Shown: positions 1 to 7,596 of the stretch, one piece after another
Position numbering within the stretch: position 1 is the first letter of the stretch
How the letters are laid out: each line of letters starts with the position of its first letter
Assembly (NCBI RefSeq): GCF_030651615.1
Contig: NZ_JAUSCG010000102.1
Location: 1 to 19,817 of the forward strand
Length of the DNA: 19,817 nt
DNA from: Methanocalculus sp.
GTDB lineage: Archaea > Halobacteriota > Methanomicrobia > Methanomicrobiales > Methanocorpusculaceae
Direction of reading: 5' to 3'
Program-made: the position numbers and the translations under genes
Notes under the pieces: generated by a model
What the model was told of the DNA's origin: nothing
Seen by the model: the letters and a program-made list of their open reading frames with translations, nothing else
The model's database searches: none

Positions 1-218
1 GTAGTCCCGACATAGGATTTGCGATAGACAATTGTTGCACATTATGTTTAATATAGAAGAGATCGTATTGGTGTTAGGTACAGGTCTTGCTTATTTAACA
101 GGATGATACTGACATAACCGCAGCGATTGGGTTTGGACTTAAAGATATTGCTGCAAATATCGTAGGCGGTGTTATCATCGCATTTCAGAAACCATATCGG
201 ATTGGAGATCGGATCACA
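1..218 (+). pseudogene. Frame-disrupted upstream part of an MscS-family channel gene
   Basis: Reading upstream from the intact MscS C-terminal frame, the protein sequence continues past the ATG at 219 back to about 102 (DITAAIGFGLKDIAANIVGG and onward, a typical MscS pore-helix region). A TAA at 96-98 then closes that frame. The next frame over is open from 5 to 103 and encodes a membrane-like stretch (IVLVLGTGLAYLTG), closed by TGA at 104-106. The two pieces join sensibly if the frame shifts within about 98-103. Further upstream no single frame stays open. This is either a decayed gene or a small indel or assembly error near a contig edge. The beginning of the gene lies outside the window. 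Confidence 0.6.
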
Positions 219-659
219 ATGGGAAGTGATTATGGTGAAGTGACCGACATTGGATTGATGGAGACACAGATTATCACTCCGGATGATAATCTCGTCACCA
301 TCCCCAACAACAAGATCTTCACACAGAATGTTGCCTGTGCAAACGCAGGTATGGCCGAGATGATGGTTGTTATTGATATCTACATCGACCATGATGCAGA
401 TATCACCCGTGCCATTGAGATATTCAGGGAGGCTGTGACGACCTCCAGATACATCTATATCTCAGATAGATGCTTCTATACAATCCTCACAGAAAATCAG
501 CTCCATTCTGTCAGACTCCGGGCACGGGCATATGTCTGGGATCTCCGTGATGAATTCGAATGTAAAGCTGAGATATCAAAGAGGACAAAAGAAACATTTC
601 AGCGGGAGGGTATCATCCCCCCGCGATTTTATCTTCCGGGAGAGCTCCCGGTTTCGTAA
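219..659 (+). CDS. MscS-family mechanosensitive channel, C-terminal part
   Basis: MscS channels are membrane pores that open under membrane tension and release solutes during hypo-osmotic shock. This piece holds the cytoplasmic beta domain (GEVTDIGLMETQIITPDDN, then VTIPNNKIF, both characteristic) and the following alpha/beta domain. The same frame codes for the end of the pore helix just upstream (FQKPYRIGDRI, about 180-216), so ATG 219 is only the first start codon after a disruption and probably not the true start. About 147 residues are present; the family usually has 270 or more. It ends directly against the convergent gltA-like gene with no intergenic base. Identification is strong; whether the gene is functional is doubtful. 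Confidence 0.8.
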   Translation: MGSDYGEVTDIGLMETQIITPDDNLVTIPNNKIFTQNVACANAGMAEMMVVIDIYIDHDADITRAIEIFREAVTTSRYIYISDRCFYTILTENQLHSVRLRARAYVWDLRDEFECKAEISKRTKETFQREGIIPPRFYLPGELPVS

Positions 660-2003
660 TTACTCTTCTGAGAGCATCCGGGTAACAGATTCAGCTGCAA
701 CCTTCGCCGCACCCATCGCAAGGATCACGGTTGCCGCACCGGTTGCAACATCGCCTGCTGCAAAGATCTTTGGAATAGTAGTTCTTCCGGATTCATCGAC
801 CTTAAGATTCCCCTTCTTCTCACGGATGAGTCCATCAATCATCTGAATGAGGAGAGGATTTGGACTCTGGCCGATGGCTTCGATCACCACATCAGCCGGT
901 ATGATCCGCTCACTTCCCGGGATCGGTGTTGCAGCGGGCCGCCCCGAATCATCGAGTTCGCACATATTCATCGAAACGACACAAACGCCGGTGACGGTAC
1001 CTTCTCCAAGGATTTTGGTTGGATTTGTACAGGTGAGGAATCTGATACCCTCCTCCTCAGCATGGTGAACTTCAATTCTCCGGGCAGGCATATCCTCCCT
1101 TCTCCGACGGTAGACGAGGGTTACCTCCGCACCCATCCGACGGGCAACACGCGCTGCATCCATTGCGACGTTTCCACCGCCGATAACAACAACGTTTCCC
1201 CCTATCTTCACCGGAGTATCATACTGCGGAAACGCTTCTGCATGCATCAGGTTCACCCGTGTCAGAAACTCATTTGCTGAATAGACACCTATCTGATGCT
1301 CACCGGAAATCCCCATAAATGCCGGAAGACCAGCACCGGTTGCAAGGATTATTGCATCATACGAAAGGAGTTCATCGACCGGAAGACTCCGGCCGACGAG
1401 ATGGTTCGTTTTGATCTCGACACCAAGCCGTTTCACCTCTTCGATCTCAGATCTGACGATCTCTTTTGGGAGACGGAACTCAGGGATACCATAGATGAGG
1501 ACACCACCAGCGTCATGCAGTGCCTCAAATAGTGTCACTGAAAAACCATTTCTCGCAAGTTCTGCTGCTGCGGTGAGACCTGCCGGACCTGATCCGACGA
1601 TAGCAATCTTTTCAGATCTCTTCGCTGCAACAGCAGGCACAACAATCCCGTTCTCCCGCTCCCAGTCTGCAAGGAATCGCTCAAGTGCACCTATAGCAAT
1701 CGGTTTATCTTTGACACCAAGGATACATTCACCTTCACACTGCACTTCCTGAGGGCAGACACGCCCGCAAATTGCAGGAAGCATATTACTCTCCTTGATG
1801 ATGGCAATAGCAGATCGGAAGTCTTCTCCTTCGATGCACCGGATAAATCCTTTGATATCAATTCCAACAGGACACCCGGAGCTACAAGCCGGTTTCTTGC
1901 ACTGAAGGCACCGCGTCGCTTCTGCGACAGCCTCCTCAGCGGTGATGCCGGAGTCAACCTCAGAAAAGTCCAAAATCCGTGTTTCAGCAGGACGATCTGA
2001 CAT
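660..2003 (-). CDS. gltA: NADPH-dependent glutamate synthase small-subunit-like / NfnB-SudA flavoprotein
   Basis: A 447-residue FAD and iron-sulfur oxidoreductase subunit. The N-terminal domain has eight cysteines for two [4Fe-4S] clusters: C32, C35, C40, C44 and C79, C83, C89, C93. An FAD Rossmann motif follows (GSGPAG at 137-142), then an NADPH Rossmann motif (VVVIGGGNVAMDAARVARR) and the closing FAD motif (KIFAAGDVATGAATV). The open frame extends eight codons further, but ATG 2003 is chosen because it overlaps the upstream stop (TGATG) and follows a GGAGG at good spacing. The coupled upstream gene is the partner subunit, the arrangement seen in NfnAB (ferredoxin-dependent NADPH formation) and Pyrococcus SudBA. 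Which of these reactions it performs cannot be told from sequence; no glutamate synthase large subunit is in the window. Confidence 0.92.
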   Translation of the reverse strand: MSDRPAETRILDFSEVDSGITAEEAVAEATRCLQCKKPACSSGCPVGIDIKGFIRCIEGEDFRSAIAIIKESNMLPAICGRVCPQEVQCEGECILGVKDKPIAIGALERFLADWERENGIVVPAVAAKRSEKIAIVGSGPAGLTAAAELARNGFSVTLFEALHDAGGVLIYGIPEFRLPKEIVRSEIEEVKRLGVEIKTNHLVGRSLPVDELLSYDAIILATGAGLPAFMGISGEHQIGVYSANEFLTRVNLMHAEAFPQYDTPVKIGGNVVVIGGGNVAMDAARVARRMGAEVTLVYRRRREDMPARRIEVHHAEEEGIRFLTCTNPTKILGEGTVTGVCVVSMNMCELDDSGRPAATPIPGSERIIPADVVIEAIGQSPNPLLIQMIDGLIREKKGNLKVDESGRTTIPKIFAAGDVATGAATVILAMGAAKVAAESVTRMLSEE

Positions 2004-2845
2004 CAGTGCCTCCCTCCGCACCCGCATCCGCCAGCATGATGGTGATGTTCAACTGATTCTTTCTCCTCTGGATGATAAAACCGCTGCCTGCTCATAAGAA
2101 GGTCAAAATCAACCAGATGAGCATCGAATTCAGGGCCGTCCACACAGGCAAATCGTGTCTCCCCATTCACAACAACGCGGCATGATCCGCACATCCCGGT
2201 ACCGTCGACCATAATGGGATTCAGCGATACAAATGTCTTAATACCAAACGGCTTTGTGGCACCTGAGGTCACTTTCATCATGATAGCAGGCCCAATCACC
2301 CAGACTGCATTTGGGGGACGGGTCTCGCAGATCTCCTTTAAGGGACCTGCAGCAAAGCCTTTGATCCCATATGAACCGTCATCTGTTGTGACAATAAGTT
2401 CATCACAGACCTCTCGCATCTCGTCTTCAAGGATCAGAAGATCCTTATTCCGTGCTCCGATGATCCCAATCACGGTATTGCCTGACGCCTTCAGTGCCTT
2501 AGCAATGATCGGAAGGCATGCGATGCCAACACCGCCGCCAACGAGGACACAACTCCCAAAATGGTGAGTTTCACTCGGCTTCCCAAGGGGCCCCACGACA
2601 TCGAGGATAGTGTCTCCGGTTTTTAAACCTGCGAGTTTCTTTGTCGTCGTTCCAACCGCCATGAAGATAACGCGGACGAGATCCCCGCGAACTCCGGAAA
2701 TGGTAAGAGGGATCCGCTCTCCGTCTTCACCGATTCTCAGGACAAGAAACTGCCCGGCCTCTGCATTCTTACTGACATGAGGTGCTTCAATCCACGTTTC
2801 AAAGACGTTTTCTGCTAACGATCGTGCTGATGTTACCCGATACAC
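2003..2845 (-). CDS. sudB: Sulfide dehydrogenase/NfnA-like FAD, NAD(P) and [2Fe-2S] subunit
   Basis: A 280-residue member of the ferredoxin-NADP reductase superfamily, like dihydroorotate dehydrogenase electron-transfer subunits. Visible are an FAD-binding RIPLTIS (44-50), GPLGKPS (85-91), the nucleotide-binding LVGGGVGIACLPI (101-113), and a cysteine set C219, C222, C234 with D214 nearby for a [2Fe-2S] cluster. It pairs with the downstream gltA-like subunit through a stop/start overlap. GTG 2845 is preferred over GTG 2854: GGAG at 2857-2854 is spaced correctly only for 2845, and family members start at MYR. A TATA-like box lies about 36 bases upstream of this start. The last 14 residues (267-280) are four histidines followed by a Gly/Cys-rich stretch (C274, C276), which looks like a metal-binding tail. 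Confidence 0.9.
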   Translation of the reverse strand: MYRVTSARSLAENVFETWIEAPHVSKNAEAGQFLVLRIGEDGERIPLTISGVRGDLVRVIFMAVGTTTKKLAGLKTGDTILDVVGPLGKPSETHHFGSCVLVGGGVGIACLPIIAKALKASGNTVIGIIGARNKDLLILEDEMREVCDELIVTTDDGSYGIKGFAAGPLKEICETRPPNAVWVIGPAIMMKVTSGATKPFGIKTFVSLNPIMVDGTGMCGSCRVVVNGETRFACVDGPEFDAHLVDFDLLMSRQRFYHPEEKESVEHHHHAGGCGCGGRH

Positions 2846-2876
2846 TACAACCACTCCGGAGGGATCTAAATAATCT

Positions 2877-2884
2877 CTTATATG
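2877..2884 (-). promoter_or_regulatory. TATA-like box for sudB-gltA
   Basis: On the minus strand this reads CATATAAG in the 45-bp gap between arcS and sudB. Its centre is about 36 bases before GTG 2845, giving a predicted leader of about 10 bases. It suggests that the oxidoreductase pair has its own promoter besides any read-through from tgtA-arcS. Confidence 0.4.
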
Positions 2885-2890
2885 TTATCG

Positions 2891-4525
2891 TTACGATCTT
2901 TTTATCTTACGCACCTTTACAGCAACACCGCGCGAAGACCGGATCATCTCATCTGCTGACATCATTGCTCTCCCGGTCGCTCGCACCCCGTCTCCAATAA
3001 CGAAGACCTCGTCACCCTCACGGATCTCAGGATCCGCGCTGAAAACACCCGGTGCAAGGATATCACCCTGAGGAACAAAACCCTCAATTCCGACACGATA
3101 CCTGTCAGGGATGAGTGCCCATCCCTCAAGCGTCGGTCTGAGGAGACCTGTACCGGGATCGATTGAAAAGAGCTGCTGACGCCCTAAGAGAACCTTCCGC
3201 TCAGGTGGTCGGCCTTTGATGATCATACCTTTGGTATTTACCTGCACTCCAAACTGCCACCGAAGCGTTCCGCCGACGATATCAGGAGATCGCTTCCGCT
3301 CACCTGCAAGTGCATCATCTAATTGATTCAGAGACTCACGTGAGGTTGGCCTGCCATCTGTACATGTCTCTTCAAGCTCAATACCTGCATTCTTTGCAGC
3401 GGTTCTTGCGACATCGAGAGCACCACCTTCAAGATGAGCAATAACACGCCGGTATGGGTGGGTATTCAGATAGGAGGTGAGATACCGTGACAGGATCTCC
3501 TTCTCCTCACAATCCCAGTGGCCGGTGACCGGGACATCATAGTGTGCAGCCGGATAGATCAGTTCCAGCTCACGAGGTACTACGCCAAGCGGAGAGGTGA
3601 CGATCACCTCATGTGCTCTACCAAGAACCGCGTCCATGAACTTTTTATGACTTTGAGAGAAGGAGTACGGTTTCCTTGCAGAACAGGGGAGGAGGACACA
3701 GACGTCCCATTTATCCTGGGAGAAGCGGTGAATGACCCGGTCTTCAAACCTCTCAATCTCGACTCTGTTCATAGACTCAGCCGTATATGCTTTGAAGGTG
3801 ACTGTCCGGGCGATAGGAGCGGAAAGATCCATAAATGCCTTCTTCGAATCGAGGTGTCGGAGGATGGAGACGAGGGATGCGTCAGATCTGCACCTTGACT
3901 CGATCAGCTCCCGTAGTTCCCCTCGTTTCAACAGTGCGGTAACAAGCCGGATCTCATGGAGGAGTGCCTGCCGGTTATGCTCTCTGAGGTCTCCCTCAAG
4001 ACAGCCTGGACAGGAACAGATACCTTCACTCATCCATGAACCGGGGTAGATCCCTTCCGGAGTGCAGAAGAGCCCCTGAGCGGATTTAAGGTCAACTGCG
4101 ATCGTGTCGAATAAGTCAAATCCGGTAGCGATGAGCATCGCAACATTTGAGGGCAGAGCAGAAGCGGGAGCATACCGTGCAGCATCCGGTGGGAGTGAGC
4201 TGATGAACTGCTCCACCCAGTCTGCATAGACCCGGGGATTAGTGAGGGCGGTATGCCAGTTGGATAGAATTACCGCGTCACCTGAGGAGGCCCCTTCGAT
4301 CACCGCCGGATGAACCGGTATCGGCTGATCGTTTTCCGGTTCAGAATATCTCCTTACAAATTCTTCGTCTGCCTGGAGCGGTATATTCGAAAGAGGCCGT
4401 GATGCCAGATCCGGGAATACAGACAAAGGATCGATGACAGCAGGTGTCTCGATGATCATCTCACCCATAGTATATATCGCGTTTCGTGCAAGACCGTCAC
4501 GACGGCGGACCTCAAACTGTGTCAT
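2891..4525 (-). CDS. arcS: Archaeosine synthase ArcS
   Basis: ArcS acts on preQ0 at position 15 of tRNA after TgtA has inserted it; in many Euryarchaeota it attaches lysine, and a radical SAM partner (RaSEA) finishes archaeosine. The 544-residue protein has a degenerate TGT-like N-terminal half with a zinc-site remnant (C170, C172, C175, H190), then the ArcS signature PC-x3-KPY-x2-S-x2-H at 280-293 (PCSARKPYSFSQSH), and a C-terminal PUA RNA-binding domain (about 455-543). The start overlaps the tgtA stop as ATGA and is preceded by AGGTGATC at 4535-4528, an exact match to the 16S rRNA 3' end, so the two genes are translationally coupled. RaSEA is not in the window. Identification is firm. Confidence 0.96.
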   Translation of the reverse strand: MTQFEVRRRDGLARNAIYTMGEMIIETPAVIDPLSVFPDLASRPLSNIPLQADEEFVRRYSEPENDQPIPVHPAVIEGASSGDAVILSNWHTALTNPRVYADWVEQFISSLPPDAARYAPASALPSNVAMLIATGFDLFDTIAVDLKSAQGLFCTPEGIYPGSWMSEGICSCPGCLEGDLREHNRQALLHEIRLVTALLKRGELRELIESRCRSDASLVSILRHLDSKKAFMDLSAPIARTVTFKAYTAESMNRVEIERFEDRVIHRFSQDKWDVCVLLPCSARKPYSFSQSHKKFMDAVLGRAHEVIVTSPLGVVPRELELIYPAAHYDVPVTGHWDCEEKEILSRYLTSYLNTHPYRRVIAHLEGGALDVARTAAKNAGIELEETCTDGRPTSRESLNQLDDALAGERKRSPDIVGGTLRWQFGVQVNTKGMIIKGRPPERKVLLGRQQLFSIDPGTGLLRPTLEGWALIPDRYRVGIEGFVPQGDILAPGVFSADPEIREGDEVFVIGDGVRATGRAMMSADEMIRSSRGVAVKVRKIKRS

Positions 4526-5967
4526 ACGATCACCTGAGCAGAGGGGAACCGTGCACGTATCTTCTCTACAAACTCCGGTGATGCCGAGAAGGTGATCTCG
4601 GTATCCGGGTTTGCCATAAGAAGTGCATCAACTCCGTCAAATGCGGAGTTGAGCATCGTATCATCCCATGCGGGCACCTCGGTCTGCCCCATTGGGGCGG
4701 TCTCAGAGAGCTCAACTGGCACTGCACCAAATGGAGGACGAAGTTCAAGAATATCATCAAACTCGCCGGGTTGTGGCCCTCCGCAGAGGATGAGAGTACG
4801 ATCTGTCAGATGTATCCTCTGAATCATCTTACGGAAACGGATAACCTCGGTCCGCTTGCAGGATTCATCTCCTCTGTAGAAGAACCTCCGTTTTGTTGCG
4901 CGATCAAAGGGCTCAAGTGCCGGAGCATTCTTAAGAAGCTCGCGGTACCCGTCAAGGAGACGCGGATGGGCGCGGCACCGTTCATCAACAAGTTCCCAGA
5001 GTGTACCTTCCTGAATCGACAGCCGTATTCGAGCGATCTCCCCCTGTGTTACCGCAAGATTGTGCAGGGCAAGAAGCCGCTCCTTATCAGGAGATCCCTT
5101 CAGCTCTTCAGCGGTATGTGAGCGGCAGACTGCACATGAACAGGGGAGTTCCGAGAGCTCAGCCAGCTTCAGGGTGCCGGCAGTTGTGATATAGCGGCCT
5201 TCCCGTGCATAGAGCGCATAGGCAGCAGAGTCAAAGATATCACACCCCATCGCAACTGCAAGTGCAAACATTGAGGGGTGACCGGCACCGAAGAGGTGAA
5301 CACAGGCAGATGATGATAATCCCCGCTTTGCCGAGAGGACCGAGCCGACAAGCTCCTTATACCGATAGTTCTCAAGGAGCGGAACCACCGCACCGATTGG
5401 GCAGAAAGAGAAGCCTAGATCGCTTATTTCACGACCTGCCCGCTCCCTCAGATCAGGGTGGAGACCACCCTGGACCGGCCCCGCGATCGGTGCTTCGTCT
5501 CCAAAGATCTCTTTCGCTTCACGAAGGCGGTTCATCGTGATCTCAAGTTCGGATTCAACAACTTCACGGGGGGCATCAGGATGGGTCGGCAGATCGAGGG
5601 GGACCCAGATATCACTGCCGATATCCCGTTGAAACGAGAGTGTCGTCTCATTTGTGGTATCAACCGATCCATAGATCGAGAGTTGAAACGATCCTGAGTC
5701 GGTCATGATCAGACCGTCAAAACCAAGCACCTTATGCAGACCCTGTGAGAGTGCCGCATCACGGAAATCGGCACTCTTTGAGAAGATATAGGCATTCGTG
5801 ATCAGCCCTTCGATCCCCATTGCTGCCATCTCTCCTGGAGCAACGATCTGGATATGCGGGTTAACAACCGGAAGGAGAGCTGGTGTTCGGATCCGTTTAT
5901 CACCGACGGTAAGTCTTCCAACCCTTCCGGCGATATCTTTGTGCATCACTTCAAACTGTATTGACAT
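4522..5967 (-). CDS. tgtA: Archaeal tRNA-guanine(15) transglycosylase TgtA
   Basis: TgtA exchanges guanine-15 in the tRNA D-loop for preQ0, the first tRNA step toward archaeosine. In the 481-residue protein the catalytic-barrel motifs are clear: MTDSGSFQ (D90), GPVQGGLHPDLR, and FDSAAYALYA (D246, the expected nucleophile). The zinc site is C276, C278, C281 and H302. There is no PUA domain at the C-terminus, unlike the longer TgtA of Thermococcales; the only PUA here is on the downstream ArcS. It begins two bases after the AMMECR1 stop and overlaps arcS by four bases, so AMMECR1, tgtA and arcS are likely one transcript. No strong ribosome binding site is seen before this ATG. Confidence 0.97.
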   Translation of the reverse strand: MSIQFEVMHKDIAGRVGRLTVGDKRIRTPALLPVVNPHIQIVAPGEMAAMGIEGLITNAYIFSKSADFRDAALSQGLHKVLGFDGLIMTDSGSFQLSIYGSVDTTNETTLSFQRDIGSDIWVPLDLPTHPDAPREVVESELEITMNRLREAKEIFGDEAPIAGPVQGGLHPDLRERAGREISDLGFSFCPIGAVVPLLENYRYKELVGSVLSAKRGLSSSACVHLFGAGHPSMFALAVAMGCDIFDSAAYALYAREGRYITTAGTLKLAELSELPCSCAVCRSHTAEELKGSPDKERLLALHNLAVTQGEIARIRLSIQEGTLWELVDERCRAHPRLLDGYRELLKNAPALEPFDRATKRRFFYRGDESCKRTEVIRFRKMIQRIHLTDRTLILCGGPQPGEFDDILELRPPFGAVPVELSETAPMGQTEVPAWDDTMLNSAFDGVDALLMANPDTEITFSASPEFVEKIRARFPSAQVIV

Positions 5968-5969
5968 AG

Positions 5970-6527
5970 TTATTCGGAGAAGATCTGGCCCTCAAATATG
6001 AGGACGGAAATAGTTTCATCCCGCCAGCATCCCGGCGGGAGACCGGCTTTTCTGCATGTCTGATCGAGGAACTCAATGGGATTCCATTGGCACTCGAATG
6101 CAACCTGTGGGAGGAGGAGACCTGATCTCCCTCTCCCTCTGATGATAAGGCCATGGCGGCCGACGATCAGATGCTTATGCCTCTCTTCAGGAGATCCCTT
6201 GATCTCTTCGGGGATGGAAAGGACTGTCATTTCCATATCGATGGAAGGGAGCTCAGGAGGTCTGACCGGAAGAAATCTCGGGTCATGAAGCGCTGCTGAA
6301 GTTGCCGCTTCTATGATCGCATCTTTTAACGACATCACCGGAAGAGGAAGACCGATACACCCCCTGAGTTCACCATCCCGTTTCAGGGTGACAAAGACAC
6401 CTCGTTTCTCTGAAAAGACTGGTGGAAGAGAGGGGGGTTGGATCTGATCATTCTGCACCACCGCTCTGATGACATCTCTGGCAAGGGTAAGCCCCTGTTT
6501 GCCATCTTCCTGAGAAAGAAGCCTCAT
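5970..6527 (-). CDS. AMMECR1-domain protein
   Basis: A member of the AMMECR1 family, conserved in archaea and eukaryotes, without a settled biochemical function. The family core LRGCIG is present, as are DPRFLPV, GRHGLIIRGRGRSGLLLPQV and the C-terminal CRKAGLPPGCW. With ATG 6527 the protein has 185 residues and the N-terminus (LLSQEDGKQGLTLARDVI) lines up with other archaeal members such as the Pyrococcus protein. The frame is open further upstream to a TTG at 6569, but that extension has no family resemblance. It is probably the first gene of a tgtA-arcS operon. It diverges from rnpB. Confidence 0.9.
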   Translation of the reverse strand: MRLLSQEDGKQGLTLARDVIRAVVQNDQIQPPSLPPVFSEKRGVFVTLKRDGELRGCIGLPLPVMSLKDAIIEAATSAALHDPRFLPVRPPELPSIDMEMTVLSIPEEIKGSPEERHKHLIVGRHGLIIRGRGRSGLLLPQVAFECQWNPIEFLDQTCRKAGLPPGCWRDETISVLIFEGQIFSE

Positions 6528-6643
6528 GTGTACTATATCTATCACAGGAGAAGAAGATGGTATCTCCAAATGTACGAGGTTTAAAGAAGATATACATCAT
6601 ATGCTTATTACTGTACATACGGTCTTCGGCTGAAAAGTACAGT
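6528..6643. promoter_or_regulatory. Divergent promoter region, AMMECR1 and rnpB
   Basis: A 116-bp noncoding stretch between the AMMECR1 start (-) and the RNase P RNA (+). A minus-strand TATA-like GTATATC lies at 6595-6589, which would give a leader of about 38 bases to ATG 6527. On the plus strand, weak A/T-rich candidates for rnpB are CTTATTA (6604-6610) and TACATAC (6613-6619), about 25-40 bases before the expected RNA 5' end. None is a strong consensus match. Confidence 0.35.
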
Positions 6644-6992
6644 GATGAGAGAGAGAGAGCGGCTGACGGTGACCATGTATGGTTGCTGAGGAAAGTCCCC
6701 CCACCTTTTGGGCGCGCAGCCCCATGCAAGTGGGGATGGCGAGAGTCATGGCAATGGCACAGAAACGACACGTCCTGCCGCCAGCAATGAAACGATTGAG
6801 CACCATCAGACAATGGTGGTGCAAGTACTGGTTAACAGGAACTCGTTGAGCGTATCGGCAGGGATCGATGGAACGGTGAATCCCTGCGGGTGCAAGCCAA
6901 ACAGGGCAGATGGGACGCCCAGATCCCGCCCGGGTACGGCGCTTAGCTGAATGCCGCTACGAACAGAAGGGGGCTTACTCCTCCCACTCATC
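6644..6992 (+). ncRNA. rnpB: RNase P RNA, archaeal type A
   Basis: The catalytic RNA that removes 5' leaders from pre-tRNAs. Conserved region I is GAGGAAAGTCCCCCC at 6688-6702 and conserved region V is ACAGAAGGGGGCTTAC at 6963-6978. They form helix P4: AAG (6693-6695) pairs with CTT, T6696 is the universal bulged U, and CCCCC pairs with GGGGG (6969-6973). The internal conserved stretches CACAGAAACGACACG (from about 6758) and GGGTGCAAGCCAAACAGGG (from about 6888) are also present. Helix P1 ends are taken from GATGAG (6644-6649) pairing with CTCATC (6987-6992), giving about 349 nt, a normal archaeal length; a (GA)n run lies in the 5' strand just after it. The ends are predicted and could differ by a few bases. 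Confidence 0.95.
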
Positions 6993-7008
6993 AATTGGAA
7001 TGGTAGCC

Positions 7009-7014
7009 TTTTTT
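7009..7014 (+). terminator. Oligo-T terminator after rnpB
   Basis: A run of six T residues starts 17 bases after the predicted RNase P RNA 3' end. Euryarchaeal transcription often stops at such T-runs. It is the only T-run of this length in the gap before the next gene. Confidence 0.4.
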
Positions 7015-7024
7015 CATATATAAC
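7015..7024 (+). promoter_or_regulatory. TATA-like box before the XRE-CBS gene
   Basis: CATATATAAC is the best TATA sequence in the 45-bp gap after rnpB. Its centre lies only about 18 bases before ATG 7038, too close for normal archaeal TATA-to-start spacing (about 26 bases). Either initiation uses the T-rich flank further left, or transcription enters from rnpB, or this box is not used. Confidence 0.35.
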
Positions 7025-7037
7025 CAATAGTAATAAT

Positions 7038-7595
7038 ATGCACATTCCTGCCCCGGAAGAGATCCGATCTGCTCGGAGACGAATTGGAATGACGCAGGCC
7101 GAACTTGCCAAAAGAGCCGGTATCAGCCAGTCAATGATTGCCCGGATTGAACGGGGATCAGTTGACCCTCGTGTCAGTACATTGCGACTTATAATCGATG
7201 TTCTTACGACAGCAGAACTTCCAGTCATCATTGCAGCGAACCTGATGCATGCTCCTGTTGAGAGTGTTTCACCTGATGATTCGATCCTTTCAGCTGTGGA
7301 GAAGATGGACAAAATGGCATTCTCCCAGCTCCCCGTACTCAAAGAAGGGGTGCCGGTGGGTTGTATCTCAGAAGCGGCTATTCTCTCGGCTATCGGAGAA
7401 CAACGCAATCAAAAGGGGTATCACCCAAAAGTCAGGGATTACATGGAAGCGAGTTTCCCAACGGTTCCCCCGGAGATCGAGATCGAGACGGTGGTGGGGA
7501 TTCTCGAACAGCACCATGCCGTTCTGGTCATGAAAGAAGGGCGGGTCGAAGGGGTCATAACAAAGCATGACCTCATTTCCCTCATCATCGGGTAA
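7038..7595 (+). CDS. XRE-family HTH regulator with two CBS domains
   Basis: A 185-residue predicted DNA-binding protein. Residues about 6-60 form a Cro/C1-type helix-turn-helix (EEIRSARRRIGMTQAELAKR, then GISQSMIARIERG). The remainder is a pair of CBS domains (about 67-183), ending GRVEGVITKHDLISLI; CBS pairs usually bind adenine nucleotides or S-adenosylmethionine, so activity may follow energy or cofactor state. HTH-CBS proteins of this kind are common in methanogens, with unknown targets. The frame is open upstream to an ATG at 6951, but that lies inside rnpB and adds no family-like residues; ATG 7038 is chosen because the HTH begins directly after it. It ends one base from the convergent tpiA stop. 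Confidence 0.92.
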   Translation: MHIPAPEEIRSARRRIGMTQAELAKRAGISQSMIARIERGSVDPRVSTLRLIIDVLTTAELPVIIAANLMHAPVESVSPDDSILSAVEKMDKMAFSQLPVLKEGVPVGCISEAAILSAIGEQRNQKGYHPKVRDYMEASFPTVPPEIEIETVVGILEQHHAVLVMKEGRVEGVITKHDLISLIIG

Positions 7596-7596
7596 T

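Noticed and set aside
48..392. Minus-strand open frame over the MscS region
   Set aside because: It is antisense to the MscS beta-domain sequence and has no recognisable motif.
660..2845. True glutamate synthase small subunit acting in ammonia assimilation
   Set aside because: The partner gene is a SudB/NfnA-type subunit, not a glutamate synthase large subunit, so an NfnAB/SudBA-type oxidoreductase is more likely.
6644..6660. GA-repeat as a microsatellite or regulatory repeat
   Set aside because: It lies at the 5' end of RNase P RNA and is best read as part of the P1/P2 region.
6951..7037. N-terminal extension of the XRE-CBS protein starting at ATG 6951
   Set aside because: The extra 29 codons lie in the conserved 3' end of RNase P RNA and show no protein-family resemblance; the HTH begins right after ATG 7038.
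6806..7408. 200-codon minus-strand open frame across rnpB and the XRE-CBS gene
   Set aside because: It runs antisense through a structural RNA and a well-supported gene, and its translation is Ser/Ile/Arg-rich as expected for a shadow.
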